Positions 1 through 12,200 of a DNA stretch of 64,000 bases are shown in pieces (positions within the stretch are counted from its first letter, which is position 1; each line of letters opens with the position of its first letter). The DNA comes from Anthopleura xanthogrammica (Eukaryota; Cnidaria; Anthozoa; Actiniaria; Actiniidae), in contig OZ025208.1 of NCBI GenBank assembly GCA_964019055.1, positions 6,447,790 through 6,511,789 of the forward strand. Direction: 5' to 3'. The position numbers were made by a program, and so were the translations under genes. The notes beneath the pieces were generated by a model. It was not told the origin of the DNA and searched no databases. It saw only the letters and a program-made list of their open reading frames with translations.

Positions 1-38
1 GGCAGGGCAGGGCAGGGCAGGGCAGGGCAGGGCAGGGC
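1..38. repeat. (GGCAG)n microsatellite at window edge
   Basis: The window opens with about seven and a half copies of a GGCAG pentamer. It lies in the intron downstream of the last TUBGCP5 exon visible here. The array may extend beyond the left edge. Confidence 0.9.
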
Positions 39-221
39 TAAAAAAAACAACTCCCAAACGCTTGTCAGAACTTGAAACTAATTTTGATGGAGTAGTAATT
101 TTCAATGAGAAGTTCTTTATTTCTATCACAATCTGCCACATTTTAGAAATAACTAGAAAAGGCACAGAAACTAACTGCAATGGCTTAAAGCCCACATCTA
201 CAGAAGTCAGATAACTCTTAC

Positions 222-3200
222 CTGTGAATCGCAGTTCATCCAGACTCCACTTTGCTCGCTTTACCGTGAGAAGAAAGAGAAAAACTTGGTTGTATTTCTT
301 GAGACAATTCTCGTCGATCACCAAACTAACAGGCCACGGAACCTAAACAGGTGGTTTATATGTAAGTAAATTGCCCAATGAGACAGAGCATGGGGGATCC
401 AATGTACTACGACTGTCCCACTACCATCTCCAATACCTTCACACTCACCATTATCATCATCATCATCATCACCATCACTATCGTCATCATCATCATCTAT
501 CACCACCACCATCATCATCACCATCATCATCACTATCGCTATCATCACCATCACCATCACCATCACCATCACCATCACCATCACCATCACCATCACCATC
601 ACCATCACCATCACCATCACCATCACCATCACCATCACCATCACCATCACCATCACCATCACCATCACCATCACCATCACCATCACCATCACCATCACCA
701 TCACCATCACCATCACCATCATCACCACCATGACTGTCTATCGCCATCATCTTCACAATTATTACAACAACAGCGGCAGCAAAAACAACTGTATCATCAA
801 CATCAAATACAGCAAGGATAGCAATAACAACAGCATTGTTAGCAGCAGCAACAACCACAGCAACAGCAACAACGACAACAACACGAGGAGCAATAATCAT
901 ACCAACAACAGCAGCAAGACTACAGCATTGCCAAAAAAAAATTAAAAAGGGCATTATCGAGCAGAAAAATCAGATATTTATGTTTTTAGTGGATCGTATA
1001 TACCTTGTAGTTGAGTGTGATGGACTGTAGAGTCTGCACCGAGGAACTTTTAAATCCTGAGACATTAGGAGCAAGATCAAGACTTACTGCAAGCCTAAGA
1101 GCAAATAAAAATGCATTACATCTGATTTTCACTTATACAATGAGAATATTTGCAAAACGTATTGGTTAATGGGAATATTCAGTGTACACGAACTTTTATT
1201 ACACGACAAATGAGAACGCTACAATATTTTCTTCAGAAAAGTTTGCTCTTTCTAATCCTTTTTTTTTTTTTTTGACGTACGAAGACTGAGCTCTCGCTGT
1301 TTTTTGTTGTTGCCCGTGGGGCTGTAATGCGAACAACATTCGCTCTGTAACTTGCTTGCGACGCAGCAATGTTGTGCGACCAGTTGTACGATTCCGTTGC
1401 ATGTATTACCGAACCTCAAGTGGTTGAAACACATTTGCTCGACCTGTATCGTGCAATACGGTCTTTTAACTCCTAGTTGTCTAAAAAGCCTTTCTTTTTT
1501 GCACTTATCATTGAGAGTTACAGTAATACCTGTCAATGTAGTGAGGGAACCGAGGATATAAAGCCTCCTGGAGAAGAGAATTAAGATACGAAATGTCCTG
1601 CCATGGATGACGACGACGAATCTAAAAGATAAGACAATTAGAAGATGGCGGTGGATTATGTACCCCTCTCTTCCCCTAAGTACTCCGTTAAAGCTCAGCA
1701 TTCCATTCGAGAGAAAAATAAACCAGCATTCGAAGCCAACTGACAGGGGTTGAGCTTCTGACCTCTCATTTAGTAGGCAGATTTAATAGCATTTGGCAAG
1801 TTTAAATGAGTAATCTATTCTGGTCTTACCTTTTTGAATATGTCCAGGTAAAAGTGATGCATGGTGTCACCTGCTTCTAGCAAGAAGAAGTTCTGCAACA
1901 TCATGATCAAATGAGAAGAAATTTTCAGATTAGCGTGTTAATTAACGAAAAAAAACATAAGACAATCCTCCCCTTTCCGCACCGTCCAAGAGTCTAGGCA
2001 ATTATTCCGTAAAGCTACATGGAAAGGTTGAGTTTATGCTGAGTAAGAGTTTATCGCTAATCACCACCGCAAGTAAAGCAGTGGCGCTGCTCAACGGGGT
2101 CGAACTGAAAGCATGTGAAAGCGCCTCTGGCAGCCGCTATACAGTCCATGTATGACCCTGGAGCACAGCTCTAACCAGTTTGAATTAGTTAGGGTTGGTT
2201 TGAGAGGAGTGAGGAAAATCCGGAAAGTCGAATAACCCTCGTAGTCAGAAAGAGAACCAGCCAACCCAGCTTACATGGGGTGACTGGGATTCGAACCCCG
2301 GACCCTAGAGGTGAGAGGTGAGCATCTTACCACCCCATCACCCTGACGCCCCTCCTACAAGGCAACTTATAGAGTATTTCACTCTGAAGGTAATTACTCC
2401 AAGCTTAAAAATGGAAATTTTTCTTTTTATTCAAGAAAATCACTTACCTTCATAGCATTCAAGTGATCCATCAAATTGTAGTCAGATTTGAGAAGAGATA
2501 TCAATGCGCCACATGCCTGGCAAATAATAATACAACCGATCAGGATTGCATGGAGAATTAGGGGTTCCTTCCAGGAGCACTGCACGCGCTAAAGGAAGTC
2601 TGCATAATATGTGCCAGCTGACGTGACCTTCAGAATGAACTCAATATATAGATACAAGGTCAACCATTCAGAATTGAGGATTCGACATTGTATTTTGATT
2701 AAGATTTCCCATGTCCCTACTCGGAAACGCTAACCAAACTTGAAAAATTGTTGACTCATAATTGCTTTCTGGAAAAGCCGGCAACTTCCTGTGAAAATGT
2801 TTCGTTATTGGAGATACTATAGAAGAATTTCGAGGCATTTCTATGAAGAAGGATGAATGAAGGAGCGCAAAAGCATCTATGAACCACAGTTGGGGAGGTC
2901 GTAACTGCACTTTTCTTAGTTTACCTGAGTATATTTGGTTTGTAGTAGAGGTGTTAAACTTTTCTTAAACAACACTTCAACAGGCACCAAACATCGTTCC
3001 AGTCCTATCAAAACAATAACAATCAAAGTTACTAATCAGGCTACCGTACACAAAATCAACTATTTGACAGCGCATACACCAATACATGTGCACTATTGAT
3101 CAAAGAGATACTATTAATCGTACCTGAGTGTAAATGCTCGAATTGATCGGTACATTCCCTATAGATTAGAAATATTATGTACGTCAAAAACTTTAGTAAA

Positions 3201-6200
3201 GCTTGGCTGGACCCTTTGCAAAGAGGAGGAGGAGGAAGAGGAGGAGGAGGAGGAGAAGGAGAAGGAGAAGGAGGAGAAGAAGGAGGAGAAGAAGGAGGAG
3301 AAGAGAAGTTTTAAACTTTCCGCAAGGAGGCTACCCTGGGTGGGGATAAGGAGGCTACCCTGGGTTCTAGAGCATTTGCGGACCCAGAACGATTTCAAGT
3401 GGGAGTGGCATTACATAGCGTCCTTTTTAGGTTTTACAAAGGGGGTTAGCCACCCAATCCACCCCTGGGATCCGCCATTGTGGAGGCTTCTGGCCAGTGC
3501 TGCTCGGTGCTTTGGTGATGGAGGGGGGGGGGGGGGGGGACATCGGAACCCAGGTTAGAAAAGGGTAGACATCTTGAATTATCTCTTACAGAAACGTTTT
3601 ACAGCAGCCATGTTGTAGGGCAGGAACAGCGCAATGACTTTGCACGACAAGAGGTAATATTTCCCAAAGGAATTTTTTTCTAATTTCTAACTTCTAATTT
3701 CAGAGAAAGTGATATGGGAATTTATTCCTTAATGATTTATAAATTGAAGCTAAGCAATGTATAAAAGGCATTACACTTCAGTCAAACCTTTCATTTGTTC
3801 TTGTGGATGGCGCAACCACCGCGGACGAAAGCAATGATTCCCTCAACATAGGATCACCAATCTCCTTGGTAACCGCCAGTATATCGGCCTTGTTTGCTAA
3901 AGCAATACGACCTTCACTGACAATATCTTTATCACCCAAGTTTTCATCTTCCACGACCTTATCGCCGGGGGATCCTTCTGTGGTGCATGCACTTTTCTCG
4001 TAAACCGCTGACAGTAATGAATTCAGGAAGTTTTGATATAGGGAACTGCCTATTGATATGAACAATGAAAAATAAGAATAAAATTTCGGATCAGTGTACT
4101 GCAAGAATCATTGCATGGTAATCAGTGCAAACATTAGCAATACTAGTGCACTATTACAGTTTCTCATATAGTCACAGCTCGTTACGCGCGCTTTGATTGG
4201 TCAAGAACTGTGATTTGTGCGCGCAGCATGATTTGCGGAGAAGTGTAAGAATTTTTAAACCGCATTGGAAACTGTAAGCACGGGAAAGCTGTTTTATACT
4301 TTAATGTTTTATACTTTAAAGGCGAGGTAAAGTACGGAGGGCGCTGCCCCTTATGGGATATTTAAACACAGCCGGCCAATGATTCTCTAGACGTATTTTT
4401 TAAATACCTGCAGCATCAGAAACAGACGATTCAGCCATCTGAAAGTTCCAAGCAAACCTTAGTTAGAAAATAACTTTTATAGTCTCGTAATTTATTTTGG
4501 TGTACTTACCTTTCCAAGGCCTTGGATGAGGTTGACGGATTTCCCCGCAAGCAGAATCTGTGAAGAACAGCAAAGAATTTAGAAATATGTGAATTATAGG
4601 AAGTAGCAACATGTATCATAGAAGAGTTAGGACTGATAGAGGTTAGTACTGTAGATCTTATTTCCATTGTTTTTTGGTGTCTATTTGATTATTACACATT
4701 AATAAGTACTTTTTGTTTCATGGCTGAAGTTTGGCCGAAGTAAGGCCCTGTTTAGACGTCGAAGTTCACATGTGCCGAATCTAATGCAAATGAGCAAAAC
4801 CTGTTGTTTGAATTATAATTTTAAGAAACAAAACGACAACCTTTAGTTTAAACATGTTTCGGCGACATCGCTCGCCATCGTCAGTGAGTTTTATTGAAGA
4901 TGTGAATTGTTTAAATTAATTTGCATTAGATTCGGCACATGTGATCTTCGACAGCTAAACCGGGCCTAAGATCAAACTCAATATGAGAAAGGCACTGAAA
5001 GGCAAGGGCGCGAAACGTGAACTATTGGTGCAACGGGTTGTTCATTTACCTGCTGAAGTGAATCCAAAAGAAAGCAAGGCACCAGGACTGGAGTTTGTTG
5101 GTTATCTATGTAACAAAAAGGCAAAGAAATGACTATATTATTCATATCAGTTTAGTAAAAGAGGGAAAACCAAAATATTTTAACTTGTGCAGAAGTTATC
5201 AAATAAATAGAAGAAAATAAAACAGAGACAGATTCAGAAATTCCCAAGGTGGTGACGATATAGTGACGTCATTTTTGATCCTGATTTGAATTATTTAGGG
5301 GGATCTGGTGCACAAATAGACACCCCCTGGATCCGCCCCTGAAAACAGAAAACCCAGCGTTCGGGTTGAGAATTATTCTTGCTGACACTGAAAAACTGGA
5401 ATTCTAAATTAACGAGCGCAAAAGAATGTTCATTGAAAAGAAGAAAGAGAATATATATCCGAAAAAATCATCGTTACCTGGTTCAGCTTGTCGCAGAGTT
5501 ATTCCTTTCTCCCAAAATGAAGCACTTTTTAGTGATATGGCGTTATTTCTAATGCGAAAAAAATGCAAAAAATCATTAAGTTCCTAATGAGTACAAGTTA
5601 CGAGTAACATCACAGGAAGTCTCGGTTTGGGCTCCCTGTGGTAATTTGGTCTCACCTTTGGATGAAGAACTCATTTGCGGGATCATTGAAGGTACCTGAC
5701 GTCACCCAGTTATCTATGAACTCGAAACATGGACGGACTGTGTCTAGAAACACTCGTAACAATATGGATACCTGAATATATGAATTGGAGATGGAATTCA
5801 GCATGTTGGGTTTTGCGGAGGGAGGAAAATCGGAGAACCTGGAGAAAAACCCTCAAAAATCAATATACCTAACACAATAGTTCCTTTCACAGTTCCTTGC
5901 GCCATCTTGAAAGGTAGCCGGTCTTTTGCATCGAAGCGAGACGAACGGTGAGCTTGCAATGATAGAGACATGTGAATAATGGTCCAAGGAATTAAAAAAA
6001 GGTCTCTATCATTGCAAGCTCACCTCGTGTTTCGCTTTGATGCAAAGGCACGGCTACCTTTCAAGATGGCGCAGGGAACTGTGAAGGGGACTGTATCTTT
6101 CCATTTCCATCCAAACTTTCAAACATTGATGTTACCTAGCTCGATTAAGTGTTTAGTTATTCTAGGTAACCAATATCATTCTTTTGTAAATATCTCCTTT

Positions 6201-9200
6201 AAAATTCTTCAGTCTTTTCATTATTGTAATTTTTGGTACAGTATGTAAAGTATACAGTGCTCACATGGGATGCCGAGTCCAAGAAACGAAAGGAGACTCC
6301 AGAGGTGAGAGGCAAGGGGCTTGTATCTTACCTTCCATCTGGCAGGTGATCCTATTGCATCAGAGATCCGTATGTTATGATAGAAAGCATCCAAGAGATG
6401 GGTGACTCTCTAAATAGAAATTACATAGCAAAAGTTAACAACGTGGTGTGGGCCCTAAGTGTTCCTTCAAACTTGTCTTCATTCCACGCAAGAAAGGAAA
6501 GTCAACTCCAATGTATCTTGAAGAAAAATTAGACGCTGTTAACAGGCTGACAGTGATAGTAGAAATAAAGTACTTAGATTCAGGGATAGCTAAACGTTAT
6601 ATGAAGTACTCTAAGTCTTATACCTCTTTGGAACAATTACATTTCCTTGTCTCGTAAGGCGGTCTCAATGAAGAAAGAAATAATACTCAAGGTAATTGAT
6701 CCGGAAAAAATGAACGGTTACGTACCTGAGGTAAAGGTTTGTTCATGTACGTAAGTACTCCTTCTAGATATACGGAATGAAGTACTGAGATCTGAAATAA
6801 AAGAGCAAAAATAAGCCACAGGAAAATGAAGTACTTAAATGGTTGGCGGAATGCACGTCGGAATGCAGCTCAATTGGAAGGACAAAATTACAATAGGTTC
6901 TAATTCTCAGGGTATTGTCTTGTCCTCCAAATTGAGCTGCTTTGACGTCACGTGCAAGTTGTCTATATATGGAACGGCATTCCTACCATTATGGGAATCT
7001 TGGCATTCGTGCAGCCAAGTCAGGATGAACATGTACACAGGGTACAATGTTTTTGGTTGTAGTACAGTGTACAACGCTCACCTCTTTTATTTTGGTGTTC
7101 AGCTTGTCGTGTAAACCAAGCAGTGTCACTGTGGCCTCTTTAAAAGACAAATCAGAAAGGTATACAATTATATAGCTATAGCAGTTGACAATGTTTACAT
7201 TTTTACGACACAGTGTTTTCGTACAGGGATTTGCATGCATGCCAAGCTCTAATATTTTCTTATAGCCGTTGAGTTTGAACTTCCATTTAGTTGCATTTTT
7301 CCATTAAACTTTTTTTTTTCATTTAAAAGTAATAATAAGCAGTCTTTCTATATATAAACTCCTTTCAGCACTTCGAAATGCAGCTCAATTTGGAGGACAA
7401 AACAATAGGTTTGCAATTCTCAGGAGATTGAAATTCTTTTGTTTTTTCCTCCAAATTTAGCTGCTTTGACGTCACGTGCAAGTGGTCTATAAATTGATAC
7501 ACTTCGTCATTCAGTTTGCCGACAAGGATGCGTGTTTATGAAATGGTATGACATAGCAAAGCAACACGCCTATATATTCCAGACCCCTGCTCGTTTTTTA
7601 CTGGTGAATGACGGAATCCTGCCTTAGCATTTATTTGCATACCAAGAATAACTACAAACCTTTCTTGATTATGCCCTTTTCGATATCAGAAAGAAATGAC
7701 TTGTATTCCTACGACAACAATAATAATAACAAACTTTGTAATACAAACCATTCAAAGTTACTGGCTGTTTTCTTCACTATTTTTTTAAAAAAAACTTCTA
7801 AATTCCAATTCGATTTGAAGTTGAATGCTTTAGACATGAGCCTCTAGTGAGCAGTTCAAAATGACAATCAACCCACTAGTCGCAACAAAATATCGTTGCG
7901 CGACTTTGTTGCAGAAGTAACAAAGAAATTTTGTTGCGCGCGAGGTGGTAATACAACATTCGCTCTGCAACTTGCAACGCAACATTGTTGCGCGACAAGT
8001 TGCACGATTTTGTTGCTCGTATTTCCGCGCCTTAAGGTAGATAAGTGATCAAAAACAAGATGCACGAAATGGATGCGCAGTAGCAAGGGTCCCGAACTAC
8101 CTTAAGTGCGTAAAACAAGGACTTATTTATCTTCAGTTGACTGTTCTATTCCAGTAGTCACTTTTTATATGCTTTAGCAGAAAGAAATACCTTAAAATAT
8201 GTTGCCAGTGAGTTAGCAAAGGCTTGCATGGTGATAGATGGTTGTGAAGCATGATTGACATCCTCTAAGATGGAAGCTTTGAACTCCTGTAACTCATGGC
8301 TTTGTTCACCTACTGTAGCAAATTTCTTTAGGAGACTCTGCAGTGAGTTCTGTAAAAAGGTAAGTGGTATGGAATGAAGTACAATGAAAAAAGGTAATTA
8401 TCCCAAGGGTAAATAAGGGTGGATTCTCAAGGTTTGATTCCCGGGGTTGGCAAATAACATGTACGTAAGTAGAGTTTATTTGATCTGTTTCTTTCTTGAT
8501 TCACATGCTTTTTTCCCAAGCTCTCCTGAGTTTTCTACCCTCTGTAAAACCCAGCACACACCAGTACACCAAATCCCAATCTCATCTGTAGGTTAAGCAT
8601 GTCCTTTTTAGATCAGCTAAAGGCATGGGGTCAAATGAAGGACGTGTATCCATGGCTTACCAAAGTCAAGTGAGACACCTGAATGCTGCTGTTAACTTGG
8701 ATTCTATTGTGATTGTATTTATAAATAAATGAGTTCCCAATGCCTGATAACATCCTGCAACAAAGCACAACCAATAAAAATTAACCTTTAAGCTATGGAT
8801 AAAAATGTGCCAGACTGTATGTGGCCAGGACTGGCAGGAGCGGATCCAGGGAGGGACAAAGGGGGACTGTAGCCCCCCCTTCCCTTTAGCTAAAAATCTT
8901 GAAGTGGAACAGAAAGCACATTTTTAAATATCTTTCCAAGTTCTGCAGTGCCATTCGCAACATATTTAGTAAAACCCCTCCTTATATTTTTGACTGGATC
9001 CTCCCTTGACTGGGTGGTTGTGTCCCACATTTGCTTGTTGTTTGAACGGGGCAGTTTTGCAGTGGAACATGCTGAGGCCTAACTACTTGTTATCACCAGG
9101 CATGCATGACACACAATGGCATTCAGATAAAAAGGAAGTGGGCTCACTTCAGTGTTACCACAAAAATCTTGCTAGATGTACAGTTACAATATTGGATTTG

Positions 9201-12200
9201 AATTTGCTCACCAAATGGTTTCTCTGATAATCTGTGTTTCTGTCAAGACTTTCTTTGCGGTAGACTGATGAAAGGGATTTTGACTTTGCTGAAATGTCTC
9301 CCTGACATTATTTGAAAAACAGAAAAAAAAGTAAATAATAAAAAAAACTGATTGCAGAAATAGAAATTAAAACAAAATGAGAATACTGCTAATAGAAGAT
9401 TTGAGTTACTCAATGTTTCAAAAATTCTACGAGAAGCATGGGGATAAAAAATGGAGAGAGGACAGATTCAAATGAAAATAGGAATGGAAATGGAAATAGG
9501 ATTCATGACTCATGGGAATGGTGACTTTGAACGTGTTTTTGGTGGTGTGGACTGTCTCTTGATTAATGCTGACTTTTATTGATCTTCAGTACCTTCATCA
9601 CATTCACATCTGATTCAGTAAGGTTGCAAAACGCTGGGTCTTTGTTTTCCTCCCTCCACAAAATACATACATGTATCTCTAAACTAGCTTGTTCTTTTGA
9701 GGATATCGATAATTGGACTGTTTTTCCCAAGAGAAATCATTAGATATACAGTCAGTCAAATGGTATACTGTATTAATATTATTTTATTAATTTGATACTA
9801 ACCACGTATCAGCAATTGTACATTGGCCAAATTTACTAGAACTGTTCATATTGGTGCTACTTAGAGGATATTCTTCCCAGTACTGATTCACAACATGTTC
9901 TGACAACCACAGACGACCCTAGAGTAGAACAGCAAAGATAAGTTCACGTAATATAATTTACTACCTAACGGTAATCATCTGAATCAGATGATGTTTATGT
10001 AAATCATGAATTAATCATGTAGGAAGCAAGTTATTGTTCAAACATGAAATTACATAAATTTATTTACATGATGTATATTCAGACAAATAGATTTTGTTGG
10101 ATGGATTGAGTGAAATTTACAGCACTGTATCTTTGATGAGTGGGTTGGGGGGGGGGGGGGGAGCAAGTGCTGAGGTTCATTAGCATCTCGTTATCATTCA
10201 TGAAGCTTTAAGTCAGGGGCAAACAGACCATACTGTTTAGGAATGTTACATAGAACAAAAATTCTGAGCCCCAGATGGGAATCGAACCCACGACCCTCCA
10301 TATACTAGTTGGACGCTCTGCCACTGAGCTACAGGAGACTCTAATGGCGAGTAAGGTCGTTAGTGTGGGTTTATTGTGACAAACGTACTGTATATGCTAC
10401 AGTCACAGAAATGTCTAAGGAAATACGTGCTTAACTGATATGTGTACAGTATGATGATGGAATCCATCATCATCATATGCATATCATGTAATTAAGCATT
10501 TATTTAATAAGAATGTAACAATGTTAATAGACGAGCCTATTAGCTGGTCTGTCATTACCTTCTCTGTCAGTGTAGATACAGATGGGTTTCCTGTGTCATA
10601 TAAAATGAGTCTTTGATCTTCACTTGATGAAGAATCCATAACACCTGAATCCTCAGGTGCTGGTGATGCATCTGATTCCTTCAAAACAATTCAAGCAAAA
10701 TTATACACAAGTACTTGATAATTCAAAACCGGTACTTACTGATAATGATAGTAAAAATTGAGAAAATTATTAAATGGCCCTCATGGTGGGGAAGATGATG
10801 AGTGGAAGATGGAAAAATTCACTCAATCATTCTGACTGCCAGATGAATCAGATATACAGTACTCTTAGCATAAGATTGTATTTAAAAAACACTTGTTTGA
10901 CATTACAGTACCAATGTTTGCATTGCTACAGTATATGCTGGTCATGATTGAGACAACAGTTCTGACAGAGACTACCATCGGTCAAATTTAAATTGTAACA
11001 GACAAGTGTAATTTACTGTATGTAAAGGGAACCATGAGGAGGTACAATGCTGGAAATAAAAAATTTCATTGACAGTAGTCTAATTGCCTGATTTCCATGG
11101 CACAACTGTTGTCATAGCAATGCAATGAAAACAGTGGTTAAAAAAACATACCAAAATTTCATCATCAGACCAGTCCTGAAAGAGGCAAAGAAAAAAAGGA
11201 CTATTATTCTATGTACTAGTTAGGTTGTCTAGGTTGTATTGTACATTCAGGCATCACTCATTCAACTGCTATAATTGATTTAAGTGGTTTATAGGGTTTA
11301 GAGCTAGCTGTGAAAGCTATAGATTAACAATATCTTGAAACGTCTACAGTTTCATGAGTATTATTTATATCACATTTATTGTGAAGGTTAAATAAGAAGA
11401 GTGAGTAACTTTCAATTTGTCTTAGAACTCTATAATTACTACTTTTTTTACTTCCATTTAGTGCAAACTCACAAATAAAGGACCACTGTGTGGTATTCCT
11501 AGTACTTCTTCTTCAGCATCACCCAAAAGATACGCCTTCCAGTCAAATGTGTCTTCATCTTGTAATAGAAATATACAAGTAACATAACAGTCAATACCCA
11601 AAAGACCAAATGTACAATACAATATTTATGTTCCTGGATTACAGACTCATGTACTTATGGTTTGCCTTATTTCAGAATTAGAATGTTCACAAATATCAAT
11701 CAATGGTTACAAGTAAAGAATACACAACTTTGATAATAATACAAAAACTTTGAAATTCCACAGACCTTTGCTAGAATGTATTCATTGATATTCTACACAA
11801 AATCAAGGCTAACTCTGAGCGACAGAGAACTTGGAACCTGGGCATTTAGCCTTACATTAACATGAATAAATTTATACTACACAATCATGCACAGTACATG
11901 TACACATACAGATAATAGGCCATTTAGAACTTCTTTTCTTAGCCTTCCTCTTTCCCTCCTTTCCCTCCTTAGCTTTATGCAATATAAGGATTGTCATCAT
12001 ATAATTGTTTGTTTTTAATCACTGCTGAGTCAGACCTGTGAGTTCAGATGGTTCCTGTCTTGGTTGGTAATCATTTTGGGTTGGAGAGTTGGACAGCAGC
12101 AACAAAAGTGAGATTAATGAGTAATGCTCATCTGTCTAGATATTAGAAAAAATCAAGTATGCTGTTACAGTAGATTGTTATTAAATTAAAGTGTATATAT

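Noticed and set aside
318..954. Open frames encoding Met/Val, His, Pro/Ser or Asp/Gly repeats
   Set aside because: All arise from the ATCACC microsatellite read in six frames inside a TUBGCP5 intron.
3181..3204. Extra 24-nt TUBGCP5 exon
   Set aside because: It keeps frame and has a pyrimidine-rich acceptor, but the donor is weak and there is no clear similarity to the family; kept as a possibility only.
10262..10335. Functional tRNA gene on the minus strand
   Set aside because: A and B boxes are present but the acceptor arms do not pair; better explained as a SINE head.
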